DNA from: Gymnodinialimonas phycosphaerae | Lineage (GTDB): Bacteria; Pseudomonadota; Alphaproteobacteria; Rhodobacterales; Rhodobacteraceae | Direction of reading: 5' to 3' | DNA: 64,000 bases | NCBI RefSeq assembly: GCF_019195455.1 | Contig: NZ_JAIMBW010000001.1 | Coordinates: forward strand, 3,376,001-3,440,000 | Part shown: positions 1 to 9,000 of the stretch, in pieces | Numbering within the stretch: the first letter of the stretch is position 1 | Layout of the letters: every line of letters starts with the position of its first letter | Translations under genes and position numbers: made by a program | The notes under the pieces: model-generated | The model's database searches: none | What the model was told of the DNA's origin: nothing | The model's input: only the letters and a program-made list of their open reading frames with translations

Positions 1-393
1 GAGATCCCGGATCAAGTGCCGACGTGGAACTACGTCGCGATTCACCTGCGTGGCGTCCTGATGCCCATGGACGGCGATCTGATGCGTGAGCATCTGGACC
101 GTCTGTCCGGGCATTTCGAGGGGCGCCTGGCCCCGAAGCCGGCCTGGACGACGGAAAAGATGTCCGACGACGCGCTGGATCGGATGATGCGCCAGATCCT
201 GCCCTTCCGGCTCGAAGTGCAAGAGGTCGAGGGGACGTGGAAGCTGAACCAGAACAAGCCCGATGCCGCGCGCCAGGGCGCGGCGGAGGCGATCAAGCAA
301 TCGCCGATTGGCCATGAGGTCGAAACATTGGGGGCCTTGATGAACGGCGGCGTGCCGTCGATTGATAAGGGCGCGCCGCTGACCTACATTTAG
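1..393 (+). CDS. PaiB-family FMN-binding regulator-like protein, C-terminal part (5' end outside window)
   Basis: The reading frame is open from base 1, so the gene starts upstream of the window and about 130 C-terminal residues are visible. The stretch VPTWNYVAIHLRG followed by an EGTWKLNQNK segment is typical of the PaiB family, split-barrel FMN-binding proteins annotated as negative transcriptional regulators. In the family the WKL(S/N)QNK block lies near the C-terminus, as here. Family membership is fairly clear from these blocks. A regulatory role is only the family annotation and is not shown by this fragment. Confidence 0.75.
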   Translation, partial: EIPDQVPTWNYVAIHLRGVLMPMDGDLMREHLDRLSGHFEGRLAPKPAWTTEKMSDDALDRMMRQILPFRLEVQEVEGTWKLNQNKPDAARQGAAEAIKQSPIGHEVETLGALMNGGVPSIDKGAPLTYI

Positions 394-443
394 TGCAGGC
401 GCTCATGTAGCCGAAGGCGGTAGCGCATAAGGAGAACACTCTT

Positions 444-725
444 ATGGCTTTGAACATCCCCCCCATGGCATTCCTCGTGTTGCGCTATGGCGCGGTCGCC
501 GTCGCTGGTTTTGCCGCCGCACGCTACGCGCCGCGCGGCACGCTCTCGCCCGCCGTGGAGGCCGAGATGGACGCCGCCCCCGATGGCGTTCAGGTGTGCC
601 GGGCCCCCGGACAACTGGCGGCGGCGGGAAAGATCACGAAAACGCTGCGGGCGGGGCGGTTCGGGCCGCGCTTCCGCATGGATGGCACGGCGCTGGCGCG
701 TTTGAGAATACGGCGACTCACATAG
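444..725 (+). CDS. Small hypothetical membrane-associated protein (93 aa)
   Basis: The start follows a good Shine-Dalgarno sequence (taaggagaa, about 8 bases upstream), which is the main argument that this short frame is real. Residues about 8-27 (FLVLRYGAVAVAGFAAARYA) form one hydrophobic segment, followed by a charged Arg-rich tail ending in RLRIRRLT. It sits between the PaiB-like gene and the GST gene on the same strand, with only 12 bases to the GST start. I do not recognise a family. It could be a single-pass inner membrane protein with a cytoplasmic basic tail, but this is inference. Confidence 0.6.
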   Translation: MALNIPPMAFLVLRYGAVAVAGFAAARYAPRGTLSPAVEAEMDAAPDGVQVCRAPGQLAAAGKITKTLRAGRFGPRFRMDGTALARLRIRRLT

Positions 726-737
726 TGGAATATCGAC

Positions 738-1340
738 ATGATTGAACTTCTGGGCTCTGACGCCTCTCCGTTCGTGCGCAAGGCACGGGTTCTGGTGGCG
801 GAGGCGGGCATCACCGATGTGCCTTACGTGCAGGTCACGGCCACGCCGATGGGCGGGGAAGAGCGGCTGAATTCGGCCAATCCCCTTGGCAAGATCCCCG
901 CGCTGGTGCGCGACGGGGGCCCCACGATCTACGACAGCAATGTTGTGTGCCGCTTCCTTGATGACCGCGCGCAAGCGGGCCTCTACCCGGCAGGTCGCCT
1001 GTGGGAGACGTTGACACTGGAGGCCACGGGCGACGGCATCATGGAGGCCGCCGTGGGCATCGTCTATGAAAAGCGCCTGCGCCCGGAAGAGCTGTGGTGG
1101 AATGACTGGTTCGATGCCCAATGGTTGAAGGTCACGCGGTCACTCGATGCGTTGGAGCGTCAGTGGATGAGCCACCTCTACGGCCCGCTCGACATGGGTC
1201 AGGTCAGCGTCGCCTGCGCGCTGGGTTATCTGGACCTGCGCCATGGCGACCGCGACTGGCGCGGCGGCCGCGACGCGCTGGCGGCCTGGTACAAACGGTT
1301 TGCCGAACGCCCCTCGATGGTGGCAACCGCCCCGGAATGA
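738..1340 (+). CDS. Glutathione S-transferase family protein
   Basis: The 200-residue protein opens with the thioredoxin-like GST N-domain: MIELLGSDASPFVRKARVLV, then the cis-Pro region NPLGKIPALV and the DSNVVCRFLDD glutathione-binding loop. A helical C-domain follows from about residue 85. The serine in SPFVRK is in the position of the catalytic Ser/Cys of bacterial GSTs, resembling YibF-like members. Substrate cannot be told. The stop overlaps the start of the next gene (ATGA), so the two are translationally coupled. Confidence 0.85.
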   Translation: MIELLGSDASPFVRKARVLVAEAGITDVPYVQVTATPMGGEERLNSANPLGKIPALVRDGGPTIYDSNVVCRFLDDRAQAGLYPAGRLWETLTLEATGDGIMEAAVGIVYEKRLRPEELWWNDWFDAQWLKVTRSLDALERQWMSHLYGPLDMGQVSVACALGYLDLRHGDRDWRGGRDALAAWYKRFAERPSMVATAPE

Positions 1341-1753
1341 AGATCTCGCTGGCAGAAACCGACGCCGCGCGGAAGGCCTGTTTCGACATCCGCCGCGCGG
1401 TCTTCATCGAGGAACAGCAGATCCCCGAGGCCGAGGAATGGGACGATCACGACGCGACATGTTTGCACTACCTTGCGGGGGAAGATGCGGGCACGGCGCG
1501 GGTGATCGCCAAGGGCTGCACCGCCAAGATCGGGCGCGTCGCGGTGATGCAGGCCCATCGCGGCACCGGGCTTGGTCTGCGCATCATGCAAACCCTGATG
1601 GAAGACGCCCGGGCGCGTGGCTTCACCCAGGCCGAGTTGGAAAGTCAGACCTACGCTGTTCCGTTCTATGCGCGGCTGGGGTTCGTCGCTGATGGGCCAG
1701 AATACGACGATGGCTCCGGCATCCTGCACCGGCTGATGCGGGTGAAGCTGTAG
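1337..1753 (+). CDS. GNAT family N-acetyltransferase
   Basis: The 138-residue protein starts at the ATG overlapping the GST stop (ATGA). The frame is open further upstream, but the N-terminal motif MKISLAETDAARKACFDIRR matches the family start. FDIRRAVFIEEQQIP and the acetyl-CoA binding segment IGRVAVMQAHRGTGLGLRIM (motif A, about residues 71-90) are diagnostic of GNAT enzymes, with the later AVPFYARLGF block as motif B. It transfers an acetyl group from acetyl-CoA to an amine. The acceptor is unknown. Confidence 0.88.
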   Translation: MKISLAETDAARKACFDIRRAVFIEEQQIPEAEEWDDHDATCLHYLAGEDAGTARVIAKGCTAKIGRVAVMQAHRGTGLGLRIMQTLMEDARARGFTQAELESQTYAVPFYARLGFVADGPEYDDGSGILHRLMRVKL

Positions 1754-1798
1754 CCTTTCGCAGGTGTTCTCTCTACCTTCTCCAAAAGGAGCGTCCCC

Positions 1799-2347
1799 AT
1801 GCCTCTCGGAAAGAAACTCAACGCAACCCTGCGCGCGTTCATCGCGCGTCAGCAGATGTTTTTCGTCGCCACCGCCGCGCCCATGGGCCGGGTGAACATG
1901 TCGCCCAAAGGGGCCGATAGCCTGCGCATCCTCAGCGATACCCACGTCCAGTGGCTGAACCTGTCGGGCAGCGGTAATGAGACGGCAGGGCATCTGCTGC
2001 AATCGGATCGCATGACCCTGATGTTCTGCGCCTTTGAGGGGGACGCGCTGATCCTGCGCCTCTATGGCACGGCCACGACGCTGCACCCCCGCGATGCCGG
2101 GTGGGCGGAAGCCGCCGCGCGCTTCCCCAAGATGGCCGGCACACGGCAGATCTTCGACATGGAAATCACTTCGGTGAACATGTCCTGCGGGTCCGGCGTG
2201 CCGTTCATGGACTACAAATCCGACCGGTCCGCCGTTGAGATGATCCCCTATTTTGAAGACCTCGGCCCAGAGGGCACCGAAGCCTTCTGGCGGCGCAAGA
2301 ATACCGAAACCATCGACGGCCAGCCCACCGCCCTTTTCGAGGATTAG
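1799..2347 (+). CDS. Pyridoxamine 5'-phosphate oxidase-family (split-barrel flavin) protein
   Basis: The 182-residue protein has the N-terminal block FIARQQMFFVATAAPMGRVN and MSPKGADSLRI found in PNPOx-like split-barrel proteins of unknown substrate, with a WLNLSGSGNETAGHL segment typical of the group. A Shine-Dalgarno sequence (aaaaggagc) precedes the ATG by about 7 bases. It is shorter than true PdxH and lacks obvious PLP-site motifs, so pyridoxine metabolism should not be assumed. A flavin- or F420-dependent redox role is possible. It lies upstream of petABC but is separated by about 220 bases with a hairpin. Confidence 0.75.
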   Translation: MPLGKKLNATLRAFIARQQMFFVATAAPMGRVNMSPKGADSLRILSDTHVQWLNLSGSGNETAGHLLQSDRMTLMFCAFEGDALILRLYGTATTLHPRDAGWAEAAARFPKMAGTRQIFDMEITSVNMSCGSGVPFMDYKSDRSAVEMIPYFEDLGPEGTEAFWRRKNTETIDGQPTALFED

Positions 2348-2375
2348 ATTCAACCATGCGTCGTCCAAGGTGGCC

Positions 2376-2400
2376 CATTTCACCCTCTGGATGTGAAATG
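2376..2400 (+). promoter_or_regulatory. Inverted repeat upstream of petABC
   Basis: CATTTCAC and GTGAAATG form a perfect 8-bp inverted repeat with a 9-base loop, 29 bases after the preceding stop codon and about 170 bases before petA. There is no T-run, so a strong intrinsic terminator is unlikely; an operator or mRNA hairpin is possible. It is not an FNR/FnrL site, which would be TTGAT-N4-ATCAA. The remainder of the 2348-2571 gap must carry the petABC promoter, which I could not place with confidence. Confidence 0.35.
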
Positions 2401-2571
2401 GTGTGAAAGTTGCGACATTTCCGCCCCTCTGTGCGCGTTTGTCCGCTGGACGCCTATAACATCAAACAGTAACAGCAGCGGTAGCGCGGCCATGGGAGGG
2501 ATTCCTTGGCCCAAACCGCAAGTTTCCAGGTCCAAAGACGTTTGGATCCAGAGAGAAAGGACGCAGAGCTC

Positions 2572-3150
2572 GTGTCAGATACACATGATCCGTCCGGCGA
2601 ACGCCGGGATTTTCTGTACTACGCCACGGCTGGCACCGGGGTGGTGGTAGCAGGCGCGGCGGCATGGCCGCTGGTGAACTCCATGAACCCTTCGGCCGAC
2701 GTGCAGGCCGCAAGCCAGCTTCGGGTGGATGTATCCGGGGTCGAGCCCGGTACGCAGCTGACGGTGCTGTTTTTGGGCAAGCCGGTCTTCGTGCGTCGCC
2801 GCACCGCAGACGAGATTGCGGATTCGCAATCGGTCGACGTCAGTGACTTGGTCGACCCGGAAGCGCGCAACGCAAACATCCCTGACGGCTCCGACGCCTC
2901 GGACGCCAACCGGACGCTGCCCGACTTCTCTGGCGAGAACACCGGCGAATGGCTGGTGCAGATCGGCGTTTGTACGCACCTGGGCTGCGTGCCCATCGGT
3001 GACGGTGCTGGTGACTTCGGCGGGTGGTTCTGCCCTTGCCACGGGTCTCACTACGACGCGGCCGGACGCATCCGTCGCGGCCCCGCGCCTGAGAACCTGC
3101 CAATTCCCGCGGCAGAGTTCATCGATGATTCAACACTTTTGCTCGGTTAA
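2572..3150 (+). CDS. petA: Ubiquinol-cytochrome c reductase iron-sulfur (Rieske) subunit
   Basis: This is the Rieske subunit of the cytochrome bc1 complex, which passes an electron from ubiquinol to cytochrome c1 on the periplasmic face. I chose the GTG start because AAAGGA lies 10 bases upstream and the product, [21 protein letters not shown], matches Rhodobacter Rieske N-termini; this gives 192 residues against about 190 in the family. A TTG at 2506 would add 22 atypical residues. The membrane anchor spans residues about 15-37 after a twin-arginine-like RRDFL. Cluster ligands are C134 and H136 in CTHLGC and C154 and H157 in CPCHGSH, with C139 and C156 as the disulfide pair. It is first in petABC. 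Confidence 0.96.
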   Translation: MSDTHDPSGERRDFLYYATAGTGVVVAGAAAWPLVNSMNPSADVQAASQLRVDVSGVEPGTQLTVLFLGKPVFVRRRTADEIADSQSVDVSDLVDPEARNANIPDGSDASDANRTLPDFSGENTGEWLVQIGVCTHLGCVPIGDGAGDFGGWFCPCHGSHYDAAGRIRRGPAPENLPIPAAEFIDDSTLLLG

Positions 3151-3164
3151 CGGAGGATAAACAC

Positions 3165-4520
3165 ATGGGTGGTATTCCCCACGACCACTACGAACCGAAT
3201 TCGCGCGGCGAAAAGTGGCTTCACCGCCGCTTGCCCGTTGTCGGTTTGCTTTATGACACGCTGATGATCCCGACCCCCAAGAACCTCAACTGGATGTGGA
3301 TCTTCGGCATCGTGCTCGTCTTCTGCCTTGTGATGCAGATCATCACCGGCGTCCTGCTGGTCATGCACTACACGCCGCATGTCGACATGGCCTTCGCGTC
3401 GGTTGAACACATCATGCGCAACGTGAACGGGGGGTGGGCGATTCGCTACATCCACCAGAACGGCGCCTCGCTGTTCTTCATTGCCGTGTACCTGCACATC
3501 TTCCGGGGCCTCTACTATGGCTCCTACAAGGCTCCTCGTGAGGTCACGTGGATCATCGGTATGCTGATCTACGTGCTGATGATGGGCACCGCGTTCATGG
3601 GCTACGTTCTGCCCTGGGGTCAGATGTCCTTCTGGGGCGCGACCGTGATCACCGGCCTGTTTGGCGCCATTCCGTTCATCGGCGAAGGCATCCAGACTTG
3701 GCTTCTGGGCGGACCGGCCGTGGACAACGCCACGCTGAACCGCTTCCTGTCGCTGCACTATCTGCTGCCCTTCCTGATCCTGGGCCTTGTGATCGTGCAC
3801 GTCTGGGCCTTCCACACCACGGGTAACAACAACCCCACCGGTGTCGAAGTGCGCCGCACCTCGAAGAAAGAAGCCGAGGCCGACACGCTGCCGTTCTGGC
3901 CCTACTTCGTGATCAAGGACCTGTTCGCGCTTGCCGTGATCCTGGTGATCTTCTTTGCCATCGTGGGCTTCATGCCGAACTACCTGGGCCACCCCGATAA
4001 CTATATCGAGGCCAACCCCCTGGTGACGCCCGCGCACATCGTGCCCGAATGGTACTTCCTGCCGTTCTACGCGATCCTGCGTGCGTTCGACGGCGAGGTC
4101 TGGGTCGTGATCGCGGCGGACTTCCTGACCGGCGGTATCGTCGACGCGAAGTTCTTTGGCGTGATCGCCATGTTCGGCGCCATCATCGTGATGGCACTGG
4201 CCCCATGGCTGGACACCTCCAGCGTTCGGTCCGGTCGCTATCGCCCGATGTTCAAGTGGTGGTTCTGGGTCTTCGCGGTCAACTTCGTCGTGCTGACCTG
4301 GGTCGGCGCGCGCCCGGCGGAAGGGATCTACCCCTACATCGCCCTGATCGGTGCCGCTTACTGGTTCGCATACTTCCTGATCATCCTGCCGCTTCTGGGC
4401 GTGATCGAGAAGCCGCTGCCCCAGCCCGACACCATCGAAGACGACTTCAACGACCAAGTGCGCAGCCACGGCGGCACACCCGGTTCCGGTACGGCCACCG
4501 CGCCGACCCCGGCAGAATGA
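3165..4520 (+). CDS. petB: Cytochrome b subunit of the bc1 complex
   Basis: The 451-residue protein is the quinone-binding, di-heme core of the bc1 complex. It begins [20 protein letters not shown], as Rhodobacter cytochrome b does, and has the [20 protein letters not shown] heme segment, [20 protein letters not shown] at the Qo side, the [20 protein letters not shown] heme helix, and the PEWY motif at residues 294-297. Eight hydrophobic helices are expected. It starts 14 bases after petA with an AACGGAGGA ribosome site and ends four bases into the leader of petC. The length fits the alphaproteobacterial family. Confidence 0.97.
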   Translation: MGGIPHDHYEPNSRGEKWLHRRLPVVGLLYDTLMIPTPKNLNWMWIFGIVLVFCLVMQIITGVLLVMHYTPHVDMAFASVEHIMRNVNGGWAIRYIHQNGASLFFIAVYLHIFRGLYYGSYKAPREVTWIIGMLIYVLMMGTAFMGYVLPWGQMSFWGATVITGLFGAIPFIGEGIQTWLLGGPAVDNATLNRFLSLHYLLPFLILGLVIVHVWAFHTTGNNNPTGVEVRRTSKKEAEADTLPFWPYFVIKDLFALAVILVIFFAIVGFMPNYLGHPDNYIEANPLVTPAHIVPEWYFLPFYAILRAFDGEVWVVIAADFLTGGIVDAKFFGVIAMFGAIIVMALAPWLDTSSVRSGRYRPMFKWWFWVFAVNFVVLTWVGARPAEGIYPYIALIGAAYWFAYFLIILPLLGVIEKPLPQPDTIEDDFNDQVRSHGGTPGSGTATAPTPAE

Positions 4521-4534
4521 GAGAGGATCTGACA

Positions 4535-5344
4535 ATGTTCAGGAAACTAGCAATCAGCGCCACCGCAGCGCTGGCTCTCTCCACCGGCGGCGCGATGGCA
4601 GCTGGTGGCGGGGGTGATATCACCAACGTGCCGTTCTCGTTCCAGGGGCCGTTCGGCACCTTCGATCAGGACCAGCTTCAGCGCGGCCTTCAGGTCTACA
4701 CCGAGGTCTGCTCAGGCTGTCACGGGCTTCAGTACGTCCCCCTCCGCACGCTCGCGGATGAGGGCGGCATCGGCTGGACGATGGACGAGGTGCGCGCCTA
4801 CATCGATGAAAACTTCATCGAGGTCTACGATGACGATCTCGAGGATTGGCGTGCGGCAACCCCGAACGACAACTTCCCGGCCAACGACGGCGTCGGCGCC
4901 CCTGACCTGAGCCTGATGGCAAAGGCGCGCACCGGCTTCTCTGGCCCGGAAGGTCTGGCGATCAATCCGCTGATCTTCGGTCTGGGTGGGCCCGAGTACA
5001 TCTACTCGCTCCTGACCCACTATACCGGTGAAGAAGTCGAACAATACGGTGCGATCCTTTACGAGAACACCACGATGGAAGGTGGCCTGATCTCCATGGC
5101 ACCGCCGCTGTGGGAAGGGGCCGTTGAATATGCCGACGGCACCGTGGCGACTGAATCGCAGATGGCCGAAGACGTATCGGCGTTCCTGATGTGGGCGGCA
5201 GAGCCGCACATGATGGCACGCAAGCAGATGGGTCTTGTTGCGGTAATCATCCTCGGCATCTTCTCGGTCCTGCTGTACCTGACCAACAAGCGCCTCTGGG
5301 CGCCGGTCAAGGCTCGCGCCAAAGGCGCGGCTCCAGCAGAATAG
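4535..5344 (+). CDS. petC: Cytochrome c1 of the bc1 complex
   Basis: The 269-residue protein carries a signal peptide ([20 protein letters not shown], cleavage near AMA/AG), a CSGCH heme c motif at residues 59-63 in the context [19 protein letters not shown], and a C-terminal membrane anchor [20 protein letters not shown] before a basic tail. It accepts electrons from the Rieske protein and hands them to soluble or membrane cytochrome c. I chose the ATG preceded by GAGAGGA rather than the in-frame ATG overlapping the petB stop. A good intrinsic terminator follows 55 bases later, closing the operon. Confidence 0.96.
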   Translation: MFRKLAISATAALALSTGGAMAAGGGGDITNVPFSFQGPFGTFDQDQLQRGLQVYTEVCSGCHGLQYVPLRTLADEGGIGWTMDEVRAYIDENFIEVYDDDLEDWRAATPNDNFPANDGVGAPDLSLMAKARTGFSGPEGLAINPLIFGLGGPEYIYSLLTHYTGEEVEQYGAILYENTTMEGGLISMAPPLWEGAVEYADGTVATESQMAEDVSAFLMWAAEPHMMARKQMGLVAVIILGIFSVLLYLTNKRLWAPVKARAKGAAPAE

Positions 5345-5398
5345 GGCCAAGGGTCAGCCACCCGCCGAGTAATCGGGTTTCAGGGTTTGAACATCAAA

Positions 5399-5429
5399 GC
5401 GCGCTCTCAGGTCTGAGGGCGCGTTTTTT
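5399..5429 (+). terminator. Intrinsic terminator of petABC
   Basis: An 11-bp stem (cgcgctctcag / ctgagggcgcg, one G-T wobble) with a 2-base apex is followed directly by six T residues. It lies 55 bases after the petC stop on the coding strand and is the expected end of the petABC transcript. Confidence 0.85.
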
Positions 5430-5502
5430 CGTGGGTGCAGGCCGGGGGGCGTTTCAAAATACGTTCACGGCGTATTTTGTTTGAAATCAATTACTTGAGG
5501 GT

Positions 5503-5520
5503 GTGCTCAAGCTTGAGCAC
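5503..5520. repeat. Palindrome GTGCTCAAGCTTGAGCAC, copy 1 of 3
   Basis: A perfect 18-bp palindrome located 2 bases beyond the stop codon of the minus-strand thiQ gene. The same core recurs at 23731-23750 and 54282-54297, in each case just after the stop of a minus-strand gene and followed on the plus strand by a C-run. As RNA it would fold into a stem with an AGCU loop, but no U-run follows, so it is not a canonical intrinsic terminator. Confidence 0.8.
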
Positions 5521-5522
5521 CC

Positions 5523-6212
5523 CTACATCCACGGCTCCAGCGGCCCATTTCGGTCCCGGATCGCCTGTTTCAGGGGGGCGTCCAGCACCACTTTTCCGGC
5601 GTCCAGAAGCACCACCCGGTCACACAGTTTTTCGGCGTCCCGCAAGTCATGCGTCGCCATGATCAGCGTCTGCCCGGTCTCCTCGCACAGGGTGCGGACC
5701 AGCCCCAACATCTCCCGCCGCAATCCGGGGTCGAGCGCGGAAAACGGCTCATCCAGAAGCGCAATCGGCTTGTCCCGCAACAGCATCCGCGCCAGCGCAA
5801 CGCGGCTTTGCTGTCCGCCCGAAAGCTCGGACGGCATCCGGTCGCTCATCCCGTCCAGCTCAACCTTCGCCAACGCCTCCAGCACGCGCGCGCGGTCTTC
5901 GGGTGTCAGCCTGAGGTTCGGCGCGATCCCAAGCGCGATGTTGTCCGAGACGTTCAGATGCGGAAACAGGTTCCCGTCCTGAAACAGGATCGAGATCGGA
6001 CGATCCGCAACCGGCGCCTTTGTAACGTCCACTCCTGCCATGGTGATGCGCCCTGCATCCGGCCAAAGGAACCCCGACAGCGTTGAAAGCAGCGTTGATT
6101 TTCCGCTGCCCGACGCGCCCATCAACGCCACGCGAGCGCCCTTGGGGATCGTCAGATCGGCCGCCAGCGTGAAGCTGCCCTGGGTTACGCGGATTCCTTC
6201 AAGACGCAGCAT
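5523..6212 (-). CDS. thiQ: Thiamine ABC transporter ATP-binding protein
   Basis: The 229-residue ABC ATPase has Walker A GASGSGKST (residues 33-41), signature LSGGQQSRVALARMLL, Walker B IALLDEPFSALDP and the switch His in MATHD. It powers thiamine/TPP uptake with ThiP and ThiB. The assignment rests on its position, overlapping the end of thiP by 14 bases, and on the TPP riboswitch in front of the operon. It is last in thiBPQ. A perfect palindrome sits 2 bases beyond its stop. Confidence 0.92.
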   Translation of the reverse strand: MLRLEGIRVTQGSFTLAADLTIPKGARVALMGASGSGKSTLLSTLSGFLWPDAGRITMAGVDVTKAPVADRPISILFQDGNLFPHLNVSDNIALGIAPNLRLTPEDRARVLEALAKVELDGMSDRMPSELSGGQQSRVALARMLLRDKPIALLDEPFSALDPGLRREMLGLVRTLCEETGQTLIMATHDLRDAEKLCDRVVLLDAGKVVLDAPLKQAIRDRNGPLEPWM

Positions 6213-7764
6213 TCACGCGGCCCCCCCGGTCAAACATCCAGAACATCCCCAGCGACAGGGCCATGAGCAGCACCGCCGCACCCTGGGCGTCGTTGGTGCG
6301 GTACGAACCGAACAGGCGGTACATCTCAAGGGGCAAGGTCTCTTGCCCCTGGGCCGAGAACAGCGCGATGACACCAAGGTCGCCCATGGAAAACGCCGCC
6401 GCCAGACCTGCGCCAAATCCAAGCGGGCGCCGCAGGCGCGGCAGGATCGCGTGGCGCAACCGGGCCATGCCCCCCATGCCAAGCGCATCGGCAAGGCGAC
6501 CCTGGGTGGCCTCTGCCTGCACCGCCGCCGGGATGAGCGCGCGCAACAGGAACGGCAGCGCCACCAGCGCGTTCACAAGGCCGGTGATCGGCAGCGACAG
6601 CGCCACGGGGTCGGCCACGGGGAAGATCAGGATGAAAAGGCCCGTGCCCACGACCAGCGGCGATACTGCGATGGACAGCAGGCCAACGCCTTCCAGCCCC
6701 GCACGCGAGGCCTTGCCCGCGATCAGAAGCGCGATGGGCAGGGCCAGTGTCACAGCCAGCGCGGTAGAGGCCAGCGCCAGGAGGATGGACCGCAGGGCGG
6801 CCTCCCACGTCGACGGGGGCAAGCCCGAGATGGCGCCAATGCCTTGGCCGGTGACAGCGGCCAGCGGCAGCAGCAGAAACACCCCGGCGGTGACAAGGGC
6901 GGCGCGGTCCAACAAGCGCGCAAGGGGGCTGTCGCCGGGCCAGTGCATCGCAGGCCGGTCCAGCCCGCCGCCAAAGTTCGCGGCAGAAGCAAAGCGCCAG
7001 GCGATCGCCCCGGCACCAACGCAGATGGCGACCTGGATGACGCCCAGAAGCGCCGCGCGCCCAAGGTCGAAATCGAACTGGAAGGCTTGGTAGATGGCAA
7101 GTTCCACCGTCGTGGCAGAGGGGCCTCCGCCTAGGATCAGTGCGACCGCAAAGCTGGTGGTGCAGATGAGAAAGATCACAAGGGCCGCGCCGGGCAGCGT
7201 GGCTCGCAGAAGCGGCCCCTCGAAATGACGGCGCATGTCGGAGGCGGTGAAGTTCAGTGAATGGGCAAGGCGGATGCGTTCAGCCGGGACGGCAAGCCAG
7301 GCCTGCAACAAAAGCCGCGTGGCCAGCGGCAGGTTCAGGAACACATGGGCCAGGACAACACCGGTCAGGCCATAGATCTCGATCGTGCCCGCGCCGATGG
7401 CCTCCAGCGCCGCATTCAGCCAGCCCGCACGCCCGAAGATCGCCAGAAGCCCCATGACAGCGACGATCACCGGCAGGATGAACGGCGCCCCCATAAGTGA
7501 GATATACGCGCCGCGCCCGCGAAACCGCCGCCGCGCCAGCGCGCGGGCCACGGGTATCGCGGCAAGACAGGACACCAGCGCCGACAGCACCGCTTGCAGC
7601 AGCGTGAAGCGCACGGCGGCCCAGTCGGCGGCGCGCAGGCCGGAAAACCCCTCGGCCCGGTAAATCACCGCGCCAAGGGGCCCCAGGATCGTCAGAATGA
7701 CCAGCACGACAAACGCCCCGCCGATCATCTGCGTCAGCGTTATTGGCTGAGCGCGTTTTGCCAT
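6199..7764 (-). CDS. thiP: Thiamine ABC transporter permease
   Basis: The 521-residue inner-membrane protein is a double-length permease with about twelve hydrophobic segments, typical of ThiP as a fused two-unit permease. EAA-like loops can be seen near LRHAILPRLRRPLGFGAGLA and in the first half (HFEGPLLRATLPGAALVIFL). It forms the channel for thiamine import. Its start overlaps thiB by 25 bases and its end overlaps thiQ by 14 bases, so the three genes are one transcript. Confidence 0.9.
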   Translation of the reverse strand: MAKRAQPITLTQMIGGAFVVLVILTILGPLGAVIYRAEGFSGLRAADWAAVRFTLLQAVLSALVSCLAAIPVARALARRRFRGRGAYISLMGAPFILPVIVAVMGLLAIFGRAGWLNAALEAIGAGTIEIYGLTGVVLAHVFLNLPLATRLLLQAWLAVPAERIRLAHSLNFTASDMRRHFEGPLLRATLPGAALVIFLICTTSFAVALILGGGPSATTVELAIYQAFQFDFDLGRAALLGVIQVAICVGAGAIAWRFASAANFGGGLDRPAMHWPGDSPLARLLDRAALVTAGVFLLLPLAAVTGQGIGAISGLPPSTWEAALRSILLALASTALAVTLALPIALLIAGKASRAGLEGVGLLSIAVSPLVVGTGLFILIFPVADPVALSLPITGLVNALVALPFLLRALIPAAVQAEATQGRLADALGMGGMARLRHAILPRLRRPLGFGAGLAAAFSMGDLGVIALFSAQGQETLPLEMYRLFGSYRTNDAQGAAVLLMALSLGMFWMFDRGGRVNAAS

Positions 7765-8735
7765 ATGGCCAATGCCTCGTCACGGGCGCTTGCGGCGTCT
7801 TCCGGTGTGAAGATCAGCGCGGCCGAGGGCTGCATCAGGGTCTCGAACCCTTCGGGCAGATCTTCGGCGGGCAAGGCGGCGGGGTACATCCAATTGGTTT
7901 CAGGGATGACATTCTGGAACGCGGGCGAGACCATGAACTCCATGAACTGCTGCGCCAATGCAGGCGTGTCGGCGGTCTGCAAGATGCCGCCCACTTCGAT
8001 CTGCATGTAGTGCCCTTCGCTGAACAAGGCGGCGTCGTAGCTGTCGTCTTCCTCGGCGATCAGGTGGTAGGCCGGTGAGGTGGTGTAGGACAGCACCATG
8101 TCGGCCTCACCCTCCAGGAACAGGCCATAGGCCTCGGACCAGCCCGGCGTCACGGTGACGATGTTGTCGGCCAGGCCTTCCCAGATCGCGGCGGCCTCGT
8201 CGCCGTAGGCGTTCTGCACCCACATCAGCAGGCCCAGACCGGGCGTAGAGGACCGCGGATCCTGGATCACGATGGACGCGTCAGACGCGGCCAATTCCTC
8301 GAAGCTGCCGGGCACGTCGTCCATATCGGCGCGGTGCACAAAGGCGAAATAGCCCCAGTCGAACGGCAGGAAGTGCGGGTTGTTCCACGCGATGGGCAGG
8401 GTAAGGCCCTCGGGCGTCACACCATGTTCGGCCATCAGGCCCGCTTCCACGGCGGCTGTCATCAGGTTGGTGTCCAGGCCCAGGACGATGTCCGCGTCGG
8501 AACGTGCGCCTTCCAGCCGCAAGCGGGCCAGTAGCGCCGCGCCGTCACCGGTGCTGGTGAATTGCAGATCGCAGGCGCAGAGTTCTTCAAAGGCGAATTC
8601 GACGCCGGGGCCGGGGCCCCATTCGGAATTGAAGCTGTCATAGGTGTAGACCGTCAAGACGGGGGTCTGCGCAGAGGCAGCCCCGGTCAAAAGGGTCAGA
8701 CCCGCAGCGATGATGGTGGTATTGGTGAGGTTCAT
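7740..8735 (-). CDS. thiB: Thiamine-binding periplasmic protein
   Basis: The 331-residue protein starts with a signal peptide (MNLTNTTIIAAGLTLLTGAASAQ) and continues PVLTVYTYDSFNSEWGPGPG, the standard opening of ThiB/TbpA. Later blocks DADIVLGLDTNLM and PFDWGYFAFVHR also match. It captures thiamine, thiamine phosphate or TPP in the periplasm and delivers it to ThiPQ. It is the first gene after the TPP riboswitch. A Shine-Dalgarno sequence (ggaggagtgag on the minus strand) precedes the ATG. Confidence 0.93.
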   Translation of the reverse strand: MNLTNTTIIAAGLTLLTGAASAQTPVLTVYTYDSFNSEWGPGPGVEFAFEELCACDLQFTSTGDGAALLARLRLEGARSDADIVLGLDTNLMTAAVEAGLMAEHGVTPEGLTLPIAWNNPHFLPFDWGYFAFVHRADMDDVPGSFEELAASDASIVIQDPRSSTPGLGLLMWVQNAYGDEAAAIWEGLADNIVTVTPGWSEAYGLFLEGEADMVLSYTTSPAYHLIAEEDDSYDAALFSEGHYMQIEVGGILQTADTPALAQQFMEFMVSPAFQNVIPETNWMYPAALPAEDLPEGFETLMQPSAALIFTPEDAASARDEALAIWQNALSQ

Positions 8736-8793
8736 GGCTCACTCCTCCAAAGCTAGGGGCGAAGTGAAGTTCGAAGGTTTTCTACCCGCGATA

Positions 8794-8887
8794 CCTTCCC
8801 TCCGCCGGTGTTAACCGGTTCAGGTTCAACGGGTCAGCTTTCGCTATCTCAGCCATGCGTATCCTTGGATACGCGAGGCCCCCCGAG
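8794..8887 (-). promoter_or_regulatory. TPP riboswitch (THI element) controlling thiBPQ
   Basis: Read on the minus strand this region contains GGCTGAGA, then GACCCGTTGAACCTGAACC, then GGTTAACACCGGCGGAGGGA, the conserved core of the thiamine pyrophosphate riboswitch. The outer helix GGGGGGCCTCG is at the 5' side and an accessory hairpin (GCGTATCC AAGG ATACGC) sits between. It lies about 60 bases before the thiB start. High TPP would be expected to shut off the uptake operon. Confidence 0.95.
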
Positions 8888-9000
8888 GTGCGCCAAGACG
8901 TAGGGCAATGCGCAGGGCGCGGCAAGCTTCATGGAAGAGTGGGCGCGATGGAAGAACGGGCGGCTTGGCAAAAGGGCGCGGCCCAGATAATCGGGGAGGC

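Noticed and set aside
1226..2383. Long minus-strand frame across the GNAT and PNPOx genes
   Set aside because: It has no recognisable domain and overlaps two recognised genes.
3147..4535. 462-codon minus-strand frame antisense to petB
   Set aside because: It is rich in His/Asp/Gln/Val with no domain and lies opposite a well-conserved cytochrome b gene.
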